From Corallococcus sp. EGB (lineage in GTDB: Bacteria; Myxococcota; Myxococcia; Myxococcales; Myxococcaceae), in NCBI RefSeq assembly GCF_019968905.1, contig NZ_CP079946.1, positions 4,402,001 through 4,466,000 on the forward strand: 64,000 nt of DNA, written 5' to 3'. Each line of letters starts with the position of its first letter. Position 1 is the first letter of the stretch. Below, in pieces: positions 53,192-63,844 of the stretch. The notes beneath the pieces are model-generated. The model was given only the letters and a program-made list of their open reading frames with translations, did no database searches and was not told where the DNA came from. Both the position numbers and the translations under genes were made by a program.

Positions 53192-54427
53192 TCACGGCAC
53201 CCACAGGGCGCCATCCGACAGGGGGGCCTCGGAGCCGCCGCCCCCCATTCCTCCCCAGATGAAGAGGGCGTTGCCCGTCCACACGCCCACGTGCCCGGAG
53301 CGCGCGGAAGGAGCACCTCCGGTGCGCAGCGGCGCCCACGTGTCCGTTTCCGGGTCATAGGCCGCGCCGTCCGAGCAGGCGCCACCTCCGGAGCCGCACT
53401 TCGACGAGGCGCCGCCCCAGATGACCATCTTCGAACCGGTCCACACCGCGGAGTGCCCGGTGCGAGGCGAAGGCGCGCCCTTGGAGGAGATGGGCGACCA
53501 CTTCCGGTACACCGGATCAAACGCGGCGCCCTGCTCGCAGTAGACCGGCGGGTCCTGCTTGGAGTCGCCACAGCCGAGCCCACCCCAGATGAGCATCTTC
53601 GAGCCGGTCCACACCGCCGTGTGTGCCCAGCGGCCCGTGGGCGCCCCTTCGGTCGGCATCGCCAGCCAGTGGCCCGCGAACGGGCCGTACATCGAGCCGT
53701 CCGCCAGGGCCACGTCCACGCTGTTGATGGCTCCATCTCCGCCCCAGATGAGCACCTCCCCGCTGGTCTCGCCGGTCCACACCGCGGAGTGGTAGCGGCG
53801 CGCCACGGGGGCTTCGACGAAGTTCATGGTCGTCCAGAGGCCTGACTCCGTGTGGTACCTGGCGCCGTCGCCCAGCACGCGCCCCTGCTGGGGATCCTGG
53901 CCGCCCCACACCACCATCATGTCCCCCGTCCAGGTGGCCGTGTGTCCCCCGCGCGGCGACGGCGCGTAGCTAGACGTCATCGAGCTCCAGGTGTCGGTGG
54001 CGGGGTCGTAGATCGCGCCATCGCCACAAGCGCCCTGGGGGCTCCCGCATCCCAGTCCGCCCCAGACGATCATCTTCCGACCGGTCCACACGGCCGAGTG
54101 CAGCGTGCGCGCGGTCGGAGCCCCCCGCGCCGACAGGGGCGTCCACGTCTTCGTCGCCACGTTGAACCGGGCCCCGTCACCGCAGACGCCGTTGAGGGTG
54201 CAGCCGCCCAGTCCCCCCCAGAGCAGGACGTTCTGGCCATCGAAGACACTCGCCACCTGGAGCCCCGCGCCCAGGGGCGCGCCCGCGGGGAGGGGCGTCC
54301 AGGTTCCCTGCTCCTCCGCGCCGGTCTGCTCCTTGGGATTCGCGCAGCAGACCAGCGTCAGGAGGAGCAGGCCTGGAATCAGGCGCATCCGAAACGGCAC
54401 CACTGCGTCACGCTTCGACTGCGCCAT
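53192..54427 (-). CDS. kelch-repeat lipoprotein
   Basis: The 411-residue protein starts at ATG 54427, with GGAGG at good spacing. It has a lipoprotein-type signal (IPGLLLLTLVCCANP). At least six kelch-like repeats follow, each of the form ...GHSAVWTGSKMVIWGG...DGAAYDPETDTWAPL, so the fold is probably a beta-propeller. The blades carry Cys pairs (GGLGCGSPQGACGDGA). Repeats 1-6 differ in length. Kelch propellers bind proteins or sugars. It is the last gene of a minus-strand operon with the HExxH protein and the helical-repeat protein. Confidence 0.9.
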   Translation of the reverse strand: MAQSKRDAVVPFRMRLIPGLLLLTLVCCANPKEQTGAEEQGTWTPLPAGAPLGAGLQVASVFDGQNVLLWGGLGGCTLNGVCGDGARFNVATKTWTPLSARGAPTARTLHSAVWTGRKMIVWGGLGCGSPQGACGDGAIYDPATDTWSSMTSSYAPSPRGGHTATWTGDMMVVWGGQDPQQGRVLGDGARYHTESGLWTTMNFVEAPVARRYHSAVWTGETSGEVLIWGGDGAINSVDVALADGSMYGPFAGHWLAMPTEGAPTGRWAHTAVWTGSKMLIWGGLGCGDSKQDPPVYCEQGAAFDPVYRKWSPISSKGAPSPRTGHSAVWTGSKMVIWGGASSKCGSGGGACSDGAAYDPETDTWAPLRTGGAPSARSGHVGVWTGNALFIWGGMGGGGSEAPLSDGALWVP

Positions 54428-54442
54428 GGGTGATTCCTCCAG

Positions 54443-55306
54443 CTACCAGGGACGGGGGCTGCCGCAGGTGTAGCCCGGGCCGTTGATGAACCGGGACGCG
54501 GCGCGAGCATTGGCATCCGACGCCGCAGCTTGCCTCACGCTCAGTGGAACCCACCACTGCGATTGATCCGCCACATCGCAGAGGAACTCCACCTGCACCT
54601 GGTTGGGCGAGTGGAACCGGCTCGCGGTGCCATTGTTCTCCCACAGGGCGCCGAAGGCATACGCGCCAATGCCGTGGAAGTAGAAATAGTCACAGCCGTT
54701 GATGGTGCAGGCGCCCTGCGGGCCGGGGCGGTGGCCGCCGGTGTTGCCATTGTTGAAGTTGTACTTGTCGAAGTACGCGTGCCAGCCCTCGTGCATGTAG
54801 TCACCCGCACGGGAGCCCGGGTTTGAGTTGCTGACGGTCGCGTTGTAGAGCGGGCAGGCCGTCTCCACGCGGTCCGTGTCCCACGGCCAGAACCGGGGGG
54901 TGAAGGTCCCGAAGACGTCCGTGCGGTCGGTGATGCTGTGATACAGGCTGTCGTGGAACTTGCTGCTGCGCGCCTCCGCCGTGGCCCGGTAGTCCACGGT
55001 GCCGTGGAAGGACTGGGAGAGGTTGTCCGCCATGCCGTACGTCAGCAGGTAGGACGCGTTCCAGTGCTTGGGGTACTCCAGGTTGACGTTGCAGGCGTTA
55101 TTCCAGCCGCGGTTGCTCCAGTCCCCCGAGCGCAGGCCGTAGGCCTGGTACTGCCAGAGGAAGAAGTCCTGCCAGCAGCCGTGGGTGTTCCACAGGGCCC
55201 GGTCCGAGGTGCTCGCGGCCGTCTGGTTGCAGACGGCGCCGGCCTCGGTGGCCAGGCCAAAGGCCAGGACGGACGACATCAGGGCAATGCCTTGCTTGAG
55301 ATTCAT
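54443..55306 (-). CDS. secreted HExxH putative metalloprotease, unknown family
   Basis: The 287-residue protein has a signal peptide (to about residue 24, LATEAGA) and seven or more Cys. The segment DYMHEGWHAYFDKYNF contains HExxH (HEGWH), the zinc-binding motif of metallopeptidases; the candidate third ligand is in the DYFYFHGIGAYAFGALWE stretch about 40 residues later. The mature part is rich in Trp, Asn and Tyr. I do not recognise a family. The gene lies 33 nt after the helical-repeat gene and 15 nt before the kelch lipoprotein gene on the same strand, so these three exported proteins are an operon. Confidence 0.7.
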   Translation of the reverse strand: MNLKQGIALMSSVLAFGLATEAGAVCNQTAASTSDRALWNTHGCWQDFFLWQYQAYGLRSGDWSNRGWNNACNVNLEYPKHWNASYLLTYGMADNLSQSFHGTVDYRATAEARSSKFHDSLYHSITDRTDVFGTFTPRFWPWDTDRVETACPLYNATVSNSNPGSRAGDYMHEGWHAYFDKYNFNNGNTGGHRPGPQGACTINGCDYFYFHGIGAYAFGALWENNGTASRFHSPNQVQVEFLCDVADQSQWWVPLSVRQAAASDANARAASRFINGPGYTCGSPRPW

Positions 55307-55339
55307 GGGCGTTCTCGCTCCTCAGGTCGTGAGGGAAGG

Positions 55340-56200
55340 TCAGAACTTCGGAGGGGTCACGTCGAAGGTGTTGGGCTTCTCCTCGGGCGGGCGCGGCTCC
55401 TTGGGCTCGGGGTTCGGCGCCTGCACTTCGGGGTGGGCCTTGAGGTAGGCGGTGAGCTTGCGGTTGAAGGCATCCGCGCCTTCACCGCTGACGCGCCGGA
55501 CGCGCTCCAGGAACAGGCGCTCCTCCTTGCGGACGAACGGCTCCAATTCCTTGCGAGCCTCCGCCGTGTCCCCGCGGTTCCAGAGGTACGCGCTGATGGC
55601 CTCCGCGCGGACGATGACGGAGGGGTGGTTGCCAGCCTGGTTCGCCACCTCGCGGTCGAACTCCGCGTCGCGCAGGTACGCGACGCCCGCGATGGCCTTG
55701 GCCTGCAGGCGCGCCTGCTGGGCCTCTTCCTGGAGCTCGCCCTCGATGACGGTGCCCTTCGTGGGCAGGGGCATGCGGACGAACTCGACGAGGAACTTCG
55801 CGCCGTCGTAGGTCCGCATCTCCCCGAGCAGGCCCAGGGCGACGAGCGCGCGGCTGGTGTCGCCGGAGTTGTTCGCCTGGGTGATCTCCTCGGTGAAGGC
55901 CTTGATGAGCTCCGGGCTCTTCGCGGCGGAAAGCAGGGCACGGCGCGCGTCATCCTGCTCTTCCACCACGGACTCACTGGCCCAGGTGATGAAGGCATTG
56001 ACGCTCTTGCGGGCATCCGCCGCGTCCATCTTGGGCGGCGAGTGCAGCGGACGGCCCGCGATGACGCGGCTGGGAGGAATGTTCGACGGCGTCTCCGAAG
56101 TGGGCTTGTCCTGCGCGACGGCCACGGAGCCGGACATCAGCCCCAGGGTCACGACAAAAGTACCCGCGCGCGAGAAGGCTCGCGATTTGTTGCGATTCAT
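55340..56200 (-). CDS. exported helical-repeat protein, unknown function
   Basis: The 286-residue protein starts at ATG 56200, with GGAGG upstream, and has a signal peptide (ending SVAVAQ). The mature part is made of helical pairs (SPELIKAFTEEI, TSRALVALGLLGEMRTYDGAKFLVEFV, QARLQAKAIAGVAYLRDAEFDREVANQA, HPSVIVRAEAISAYLWNRGD), like HEAT repeats. The last 35 residues are Pro/Glu-rich. It is the first gene of the operon that continues into the HExxH protein and the kelch lipoprotein. Confidence 0.8.
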   Translation of the reverse strand: MNRNKSRAFSRAGTFVVTLGLMSGSVAVAQDKPTSETPSNIPPSRVIAGRPLHSPPKMDAADARKSVNAFITWASESVVEEQDDARRALLSAAKSPELIKAFTEEITQANNSGDTSRALVALGLLGEMRTYDGAKFLVEFVRMPLPTKGTVIEGELQEEAQQARLQAKAIAGVAYLRDAEFDREVANQAGNHPSVIVRAEAISAYLWNRGDTAEARKELEPFVRKEERLFLERVRRVSGEGADAFNRKLTAYLKAHPEVQAPNPEPKEPRPPEEKPNTFDVTPPKF

Positions 56201-56495
56201 GGTCCTGCCTCCATTCACAGAAGTGAAGGAGGTCCCCTTGAAAGGGGCTCCCCCTTCCACGACGCGCCGGTGCGCCGCGCCCCGTGGATGGGATTGCCTC
56301 ATTTCAACAGCCGTACCAGCACGGCAGCGGTGAGAGGGACGGCCGCGGAAACGCCCCATCTCCCTCGGGAAACCGCCCTCCGGGGCGCGGGAGGCGTGGG
56401 GATGGCGCCTCCGGGTTGTCGCTTCCGGAGCAACAGATGGTGTTGTTCACGTTGCCCGGCAGGCAGCTGACGAAGCGAGGCGTTAGGCTGGCCCC
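56201..56495. other. 295-bp gap upstream of a small membrane ORF
   Basis: No gene supported. It is the promoter region of the minus-strand operon starting at 56200. Frames that cross it on the minus strand have no domain-like sequence and are shadows of the plus-strand genes. Confidence 0.4.
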
Positions 56496-56738
56496 GTGTT
56501 CGACGCCATCATGGAGTTCTTCCGGGAGCCCTCGTGCATGGTCGGGTTCGGATCCTACCAGCCGAACGGGTCCCTCATCCGCTTGGCCCTCGCGGGAGTC
56601 GGCATGGTTTGGGGCCTGAGCTGGTGGCTTCGGAGGGGAGGGCGGCATGAACGGGACGTCCTCCGTGGTCACCCTGGGGCCGGTCACCCAGCCCGAAAGG
56701 AAGCCGTAGGAAGTGATGAGCGGGGTACGGAGGGATGA
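56496..56738 (+). CDS. possible small membrane protein
   Basis: The GTG-started 80-residue frame begins MFDAIMEFFREPSCMVGFGS and has one hydrophobic helix (LIRLALAGVGMVWGLSWWLRR). G/C preference at third positions is very strong for the first 45 codons and then falls off, so the last 30 residues look non-coding. This may be a small TM protein with a decayed or frameshifted end, or the remnant of a longer gene. No ribosome-binding site is convincing. Confidence 0.35.
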   Translation: MFDAIMEFFREPSCMVGFGSYQPNGSLIRLALAGVGMVWGLSWWLRRGGRHERDVLRGHPGAGHPARKEAVGSDERGTEG

Positions 56739-56783
56739 ACAGGCGCTTTTCGTCGCCGACACCGAGGCTTTAACCTGGGGCGG

Positions 56784-57908
56784 ATGCGTTGTGGATCCCA
56801 CCGTTGGTCCGTATCCGGCCCCTTCCTGACCCTCGAGCACGAAGTCCGCCCCGTCGACAGGTGGCTGCACGGCGGCTCGTTGCTGTGGGTGCTGGCCTTT
56901 CCGGTGCTCGCCCTCACGACGGGCTTCTTCGCGGATGATCCGCAGGCCTGGCTCCTGATGCTGGGCCTGGGCTTCGTGGCGACCCACCACCTGCTGTCCC
57001 GGTGGAAGGTGCTGCTGAACCTGGAGACGCGCACGCTGTGGCACCGCACCGGTTACAAAGAGACCTTCAGGGGGACGACGTACCCCCTGGAGTCGTTCAC
57101 GTCCGTAGCCCTCTACAAGCGCGGAGAGGGGCCCACGGCAGGCTTCCTCATCACGAAGGCCTACGTCGTGGCGCTGAAGGGGCCCTCGGACACGGTCGTC
57201 CTGTCCCACAGCGACGACCGCGAGGAGGCCGCGGAGCTGGCGCAGGCCGTCTCCAAGTTCCTCGGGTTGGGCCTCAGCGTGGAAGGCGGCGAGAGCCGCT
57301 CCGTCACCGCGCGCCTGGAGGAAGCGCCGCTCACGGGGGAGCGCCTTCCGGACCTGCCCTATGGCAGCGGGATCCAGTTCAAGCAGGACGCCCGGGGCCT
57401 GATTCTGGAGCTGCCGCCGTGTGGATGGCGCCCCAGCTACGCGGCGCAGGGCGCCTTCGCCGTCCTTATCGCGGTGGCCGGCCCCGTCCTTGTGCTGAGC
57501 AAGCTGCGTGGGATGGCCTTCGATGACGATTTCGCTTCGCGAATGGTCCTCATCATCTGCGGCTTCTTCGTCGCCGCCGGGGCCTTCTGCGGGGTGTGGG
57601 TTGCTCGTCAAGCCACGAGCCGGTGGTCCATCAACGCCTCCTCCCGGGGCGTCGAGCTGACGCATCACGGTCCATGGCGGCGCCGGAAGGTCCTGCGGCT
57701 TCCCAGGTCACGCATCCAGGACGTCGACGTGCGCGACGCGCGGACAGAAGTCTCCCGGGGGCGGGGCATCGTCGTCGAGCACGACAAGGGCCAGGAGCTG
57801 CTGGGCATGGACCTGTCGAAGGAAGAGCTCGAATGGGCGGGAATGGCGCTGCGCCGCGCATTGGCGACCCGGGCAGGGGACTCCAGCGCCCAGCTCCAGG
57901 CGTCATAG
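56784..57908 (+). CDS. four-helix membrane protein with PH-like segments
   Basis: The 374-residue protein starts at ATG 56784. It has two pairs of TM helices: residues 30-75 (GSLLWVLAFPVLALTTGFF, WLLMLGLGFVATHHLLS) and about 230-285 (GAFAVLIAVAGPVLVLSK, MVLIICGFFVAAGAFCGVWVA). Each pair is followed by a beta-rich soluble segment (VLLNLETRTLWHRTGYKETFRGTTYPLESFTSVALYKRG and WSINASSRGVELTHHGPWRRRKVLRLPRSRIQDVDVRD). This resembles the repeated YdbS/YcxB-like (bPH2) arrangement, two copies per chain. Function is unknown and it is a single gene. Confidence 0.75.
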   Translation: MRCGSHRWSVSGPFLTLEHEVRPVDRWLHGGSLLWVLAFPVLALTTGFFADDPQAWLLMLGLGFVATHHLLSRWKVLLNLETRTLWHRTGYKETFRGTTYPLESFTSVALYKRGEGPTAGFLITKAYVVALKGPSDTVVLSHSDDREEAAELAQAVSKFLGLGLSVEGGESRSVTARLEEAPLTGERLPDLPYGSGIQFKQDARGLILELPPCGWRPSYAAQGAFAVLIAVAGPVLVLSKLRGMAFDDDFASRMVLIICGFFVAAGAFCGVWVARQATSRWSINASSRGVELTHHGPWRRRKVLRLPRSRIQDVDVRDARTEVSRGRGIVVEHDKGQELLGMDLSKEELEWAGMALRRALATRAGDSSAQLQAS

Positions 57909-57962
57909 AGGGCGAAGGGAGGGCGCGTCGCCCGCGATTCGGACGACGCGCTTGGGAATCAG

Positions 57963-59978
57963 TCAGTTCCTGCTCGCGGGGTCCTTGCCGCCCAGGTACG
58001 TGCGGATCACCGGAATCTGGCTGATGGGCGTCTGGCTTCCCGCCTTCGCCGGGTCGTAGTCGAGCGGGTTGGCGCCGAGCACGACGAAGTCCGCCACCTT
58101 GCCCGGCTCGATGCTGCCCACCCAGCCGTCGATTTCATGCTGGCGGGCAGGCTCGATGGTGACCGCGCGGAGGGCCTCCTCGACGGTCGTCGCGTGCTGG
58201 GGCCCGAGCACGTAGGTCCTCTTGAAGTCAGGGTAGGCCCACGTGCGCCGCGTAACGGCCTGCTCGACGAACCAGAGTGGCCTCGCCGGCGTCACCATTG
58301 AATCGCTGTGGAATGAGAAGGGGATGCCATTGCGGCGGTCGAAGTCCACCGGGTCGATGTCGATGTCCGTGTGCGCCCCATTCTTCTCGAGCATCTGCGC
58401 CAGGGCATCTCCCCAGTAGGCCACGTGGCCGATGAGGTGCGTCACCCGCAGGTCCACGGCGGGCACCGTCTTCTGGCCCGCGACATGGGTGCCCTTGCGC
58501 AGCTCACCAATCGCCTGGGAGACGGACTCCTGGCCCACGGTGTTGTGGATGAGCAGCATCCGGTGCGTGTTGGCTTGCTCCAACTGGAGCTGGGAGAACG
58601 CGTCGACGGCCCACTGGTTCGCCTCGTTGCCATTGGCATGCAGTTGGAACCGCCAGGCCGAGTCCGGCCAGAGCGGGCGCATGGCGTCCGCGAGGTCCTT
58701 CGAGCTCTTGAAGTCGCCCTGGCCCTCCTTCGCGTCGGGGCAATGACCCTTCGCGCTGTACACATAGGGCTGTCCGAGCAGCGCGGTGCATCCCTGCGTC
58801 GAGCCATCCACCCAGAGCTTGATGGCACCGGCGCCCAGCCACTTGGGCAGCGCACAGTCGTTGGTCGGGCTCGGCGTGCACTTGGGGCCGGTCGGCTTGA
58901 GGGCCTGTTCGACGACAGCTCCGTCCTTCACGATGGGGCCGGCGGCGGCGTAGGTCACGACACCCGTGATGCGCAGCGGGAAGGCCGGGTTCTCGGCGAG
59001 GAGCTTGATCAGCTGGAGCTGCGACCGGCTGGACAGCCCTCCGTCCGCGATGGTCGTGAGCCCGGCTTCACGCAGGGCCTGGATGGCCTTGTGGAGGTCC
59101 TGGAGGCTTCCCTTCGGGATGGTCGCGTTGACCAGCATCCCCTGCTGCGTCGCTTCCAGGAAGGGCGCGAAGCCGGCGGCCTCCTCGAGCAAGCCGGTGT
59201 ACTGGCCCTTCGAGTCGACGACCCACCGGCCTCCGTTCTGCGTCACCGAGTTCGGAGGGGTGCAGGGCTTCTGCCCCTTGCAGACGATCTCGAAGGCCTT
59301 CTCGTTCACGTAGGCGAGGTGGCCCGACTGGTCGAGGATGAGGACGGGCCGCTCCTTGCTCACACACGCATCGAGGTAGAGCTTCGGCTGCTGCATGAAC
59401 GCGACGGTCGACTTCACGCCACACTTGCCGGAGATGAACTGCTGCCGCGACGGATCCAGGTTCATCCCAAGGACGAACTGGGTGGCCGTCTCCGGCGTCG
59501 CGGGCGCAACGTTCATGGAGGAGAGCGCGCTCAGCAGATCCTGATGCTGCATGCACTCCTCGGGCGTGGAAAGGTTGTAGGGAGGAGGAAGGCAGGGCGC
59601 CAGGTTGTGGGTCCCCAGCACGCTCTGGAGGAGCGTCGGCAGCACGTGAAGGTGAGGATCGATGAACCCGGGCAGGAGGACCTGGCCGGCCTCCAACTCG
59701 ACGCGCTTGGAGCCCACGCCGAGCCCCGCGCTGAGGTCCTTTTCGGTCCCGACCTTCAAGATCCGGCCGTGGCGGTCCACGGTGACGGCTTCGGCAATGG
59801 TTCCCTTGTCGTCGAGGGTGATGATCTTGCCAACGAAGAGGGTGGTGTCGTCGACCACCGGAGCAACGGGGCCCTTCGTCGCGCAGGACGTCAGCATCGC
59901 CAGCGCTCCGAACATCGCGAGCGAGCGACGACCCACGAGTCCGTGAGCCGGTGCCTTCCGGATTGAGTGGTGTTGCAT
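57963..59978 (-). CDS. exported amidohydrolase, YtcJ-like
   Basis: The 671-residue protein starts at ATG 59978, with AGGAG 6 nt upstream. It has a lipoprotein or Tat-like signal (VGRRSLAMFGALAMLTSCATK; lipobox TSC with Cys near residue 32). The metal-dependent hydrolase motif is LLPGFIDPHLHVLPTLL, later motifs being ALPKWLGAGAIKLWVDGSTQG, FQLHANGNEANQWAVDAF and ...DWVGSIEPGKVADFVVLGANPL. This matches the YtcJ/Amidohydrolase_3 family, which hydrolyses amides, and is larger than cytosolic members. Substrate is unknown. Its promoter has a triple TGACNNGTCA array like that of lodA, so it probably responds to the same signal. Confidence 0.9.
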   Translation of the reverse strand: MQHHSIRKAPAHGLVGRRSLAMFGALAMLTSCATKGPVAPVVDDTTLFVGKIITLDDKGTIAEAVTVDRHGRILKVGTEKDLSAGLGVGSKRVELEAGQVLLPGFIDPHLHVLPTLLQSVLGTHNLAPCLPPPYNLSTPEECMQHQDLLSALSSMNVAPATPETATQFVLGMNLDPSRQQFISGKCGVKSTVAFMQQPKLYLDACVSKERPVLILDQSGHLAYVNEKAFEIVCKGQKPCTPPNSVTQNGGRWVVDSKGQYTGLLEEAAGFAPFLEATQQGMLVNATIPKGSLQDLHKAIQALREAGLTTIADGGLSSRSQLQLIKLLAENPAFPLRITGVVTYAAAGPIVKDGAVVEQALKPTGPKCTPSPTNDCALPKWLGAGAIKLWVDGSTQGCTALLGQPYVYSAKGHCPDAKEGQGDFKSSKDLADAMRPLWPDSAWRFQLHANGNEANQWAVDAFSQLQLEQANTHRMLLIHNTVGQESVSQAIGELRKGTHVAGQKTVPAVDLRVTHLIGHVAYWGDALAQMLEKNGAHTDIDIDPVDFDRRNGIPFSFHSDSMVTPARPLWFVEQAVTRRTWAYPDFKRTYVLGPQHATTVEEALRAVTIEPARQHEIDGWVGSIEPGKVADFVVLGANPLDYDPAKAGSQTPISQIPVIRTYLGGKDPASRN

Positions 59979-60052
59979 GCGAACTCCTGTTGAGGGAGCC
60001 CACAATCTACGGCAAACCCTCTCGTGGCTAAAGCTGTAATTCTAGATTTTCT

Positions 60053-60104
60053 TGACGCGTCAGAGTCTGTGTTTGACGTGTCAGGAGGCGGTGTCGACGT
60101 GTCA
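60053..60104. promoter_or_regulatory. triple TGACNNGTCA operator array upstream of the amidohydrolase
   Basis: Sites lie at 60053-60062 (TGACGCGTCA), 60074-60083 (TGACGTGTCA) and 60095-60104 (CGACGTGTCA, one mismatch). Starts are exactly 21 bp apart, as at lodA. The nearest site ends 74 bp before ATG 59978. I found no good sigma-54 element between them. Confidence 0.8.
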
Positions 60105-60133
60105 TCCGTGGCGGTCACGGACAGCGATCGAAG

Positions 60134-60412
60134 TCAGGACGCGCTGAAGAAGACGAACACCGCCCATGCGATTCCGCATCCAAAGAGCAGGCCGAGCGCT
60201 GGATTGGAGCGGTGGCGCACCGCTGCGTAGCCAGCGCAGAGCGTGGCCACCCCGAGCAGCAGGAAGGCAAGAGTCGCCCACAGGCCGAGGCCCGGTCGGG
60301 CACCAGCGGCGTACCGGAGCAGGAAGAACAGGTACGACGCCGTGGATAGCCAAAGCGCCGTGAAGCCCGTGACAAGGCACTGTCGTTCAGTGGGTAGGAC
60401 TCTGGTGTCCAT
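60134..60412 (-). CDS. small three-helix membrane protein
   Basis: The 92-residue protein starts at ATG 60412. It has three hydrophobic stretches (LVTGFTALWLSTASYLFFLL, LGLWATLAFLLLGVATLCAG, PALGLLFGCGIAWAVFVFF). I recognise no family. It follows the TPR gene by 26 nt on the same strand, so they form an operon. The upstream N-terminal extension to 60454 would overlap the TPR gene and is not used. Confidence 0.65.
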   Translation of the reverse strand: MDTRVLPTERQCLVTGFTALWLSTASYLFFLLRYAAGARPGLGLWATLAFLLLGVATLCAGYAAVRHRSNPALGLLFGCGIAWAVFVFFSAS

Positions 60413-60438
60413 GTTCGTTCGGGCGGGTTTCGGCTGGT

Positions 60439-61149
60439 TCAGAAGATGTGACAACGCCCGAGCGGTTCGGTGATCAGGTCGTTGAGCAGACCGAGCGCAC
60501 GCACGCGTTCAAACTCGGGTGCTTTGCGAAGTTCCTTGGGATTCCGGTAGCCCAGCTGCCAAGCCATTCGAATCAACGCGGCAGCCTCCGTGACGTTTCC
60601 TTCGACAGCCCTGATCATGGCGAGGTTGATCATGGGGCCGGCCAGGTCGGGAGCTCGGCGCAGGACCTGGCGTAGCAATGCTTCCGCCTCAATCTTCCGA
60701 CCACTGGAAAGCCACACCTCCGCGATCGCGGCATCCACCAGTTCGCGATCGGCCCCTTTTTCGCGAGCCGCGCGCAGCGTGGCCTCGGCGGCCTGAAACA
60801 CCCGAGCCGAGCTCTGCGCCAGCCCGAGCGCCAGCAGGATTTCCGCTATGCGCTTCTCCGGAGCTTCCGCCCGCAGCGTCGAGAGCTCGGAAACCGCGTT
60901 CGCGCCAAGATCGAGCTGAATCAGGATTCTTGCCCTGAGGAGCCGGCCGTCAAACGACGCTTGCTGATCGGCCGGCGCCATGGACCAACTCGACAATGCC
61001 AGTTCGTAGTCGCACTGGTTGGCGAAGTGCTCGGTCAGCCAGAGGCCCTGGCCATGCGCAGGCATCGCGAACAGAAGAATGCAGAGCGCGCCCATCGTCG
61101 GCGCATACAGGCTTCGAAGGAGTGGGTGGCTGTTGGCACTTGCACGCAT
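60439..61149 (-). CDS. exported TPR-type protein
   Basis: The 236-residue protein starts at ATG 61149 and has a signal peptide (MGALCILLFAMPAHGQ). The mature part has several helical pairs of TPR type (SFDGRLLRARILIQLDLGANAVSELSTL, RVFQAAEATLRAAREKGADRELVDAAIAEVWLSSGRKIEAEALLRQVL, AGPMINLAMIRAVEGNVTEAAALIRMAWQLG). One Cys is near the N-terminus and one near the C-terminus (LGRCHIF). It is probably a periplasmic scaffold. It is the first gene of a two-gene operon with the small membrane protein. Confidence 0.82.
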   Translation of the reverse strand: MRASANSHPLLRSLYAPTMGALCILLFAMPAHGQGLWLTEHFANQCDYELALSSWSMAPADQQASFDGRLLRARILIQLDLGANAVSELSTLRAEAPEKRIAEILLALGLAQSSARVFQAAEATLRAAREKGADRELVDAAIAEVWLSSGRKIEAEALLRQVLRRAPDLAGPMINLAMIRAVEGNVTEAAALIRMAWQLGYRNPKELRKAPEFERVRALGLLNDLITEPLGRCHIF

Positions 61150-61276
61150 TGAGAGGACTCTACGCCTCCCTGGCGGCTGCGCCCCTCCCCACGGTGCCGC
61201 GGTGCGTCCACTGGACCCGGGCGCACTTCCGGCCGGGTTGATGCGCGCCTCCCCCTGCGCTACATCGCTGCGCAGT

Positions 61277-63300
<2,024 letters not shown>

Positions 63301-63331
63301 AGCCACCCGGCGGGCGGGGGCCTCCTGGTGA

Positions 63332-63359
63332 GGTCCCTGTCCACTGGATGACAGGGACC
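63332..63359 (+). terminator. hairpin after thiC
   Basis: GGTCCCTGTC (63332-63341) and GACAGGGACC (63350-63359) pair perfectly around an 8-nt loop, 31 nt after the thiC stop. No T-run follows. Confidence 0.65.
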
Positions 63360-63430
63360 GACACGCCATGCCATGGTGCGCTCCATCCGGGCGCACCCGT
63401 CGCGCCCGCCTGAATCGAGGAAGGGCTCTC

Positions 63431-63841
63431 ATGGACACGGACCCCCAGCAGCGTGAGGATCAGCAGTTCGGCTCGTTCATCACCGGCTCGCCCACGGCGA
63501 CGCAGGACGAGAAGACGATGGGGATGTTGGCCCATCTGGGCTCCATCGCGGGCCTCGTGGTGGGCGCGGGTTTCCTGGGCTGGGCGGTGCCGCTGTTCCT
63601 GATGCTGGCCAAGGGCAAGGACTCGTCCTTCATCCGTGCCAACGCGGTGGAGTCGCTCAACTTCCAGATCACCACGCTCATCGCGATGTTCGTCTCCGGC
63701 ATCCTGATCTGCGTGGGCGTGGGATTCATCCTGGTGCCCGTCGTCGCGCTGGCGTCGCTGGTGTTCAGCGTCATCGGCGGCCTCAAGGCGAACGAGGGCC
63801 AGATCTACCGCTACCCCGTGAACCTGCGGCTGGTGAAGTAG
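63431..63841 (+). CDS. DUF4870 membrane protein
   Basis: The 136-residue protein starts at ATG 63431. After a polar N-terminus it has the DUF4870 pattern: DEKTMGMLAHLGSIAGLVVGAGFLGWAVPLFLMLAKGKDSSFIRANAVESLNFQIT, then a TM hairpin (IAMFVSGILICVGVGFIL, VVALASLVFSVIGGLKANEGQIYRYPV). The conserved HLGS, NA...SLNFQ and Y-x-YP motifs are present. Function of the family is unknown. It ends 3 bp from the convergent partial gene. Confidence 0.9.
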   Translation: MDTDPQQREDQQFGSFITGSPTATQDEKTMGMLAHLGSIAGLVVGAGFLGWAVPLFLMLAKGKDSSFIRANAVESLNFQITTLIAMFVSGILICVGVGFILVPVVALASLVFSVIGGLKANEGQIYRYPVNLRLVK

Positions 63842-63844
63842 CCC

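Noticed and set aside
56304..57668. 454-residue minus-strand frame over the 56-57 kb membrane protein
   Set aside because: The plus strand encodes TM helices and beta segments in this stretch; the minus frame shows none and has poor third-position bias.
59979..60052. sigma-54 promoter for the amidohydrolase
   Set aside because: The best TTTGC lacks a GG ten bases upstream; no acceptable -24/-12 pair was found between the array and the start codon.
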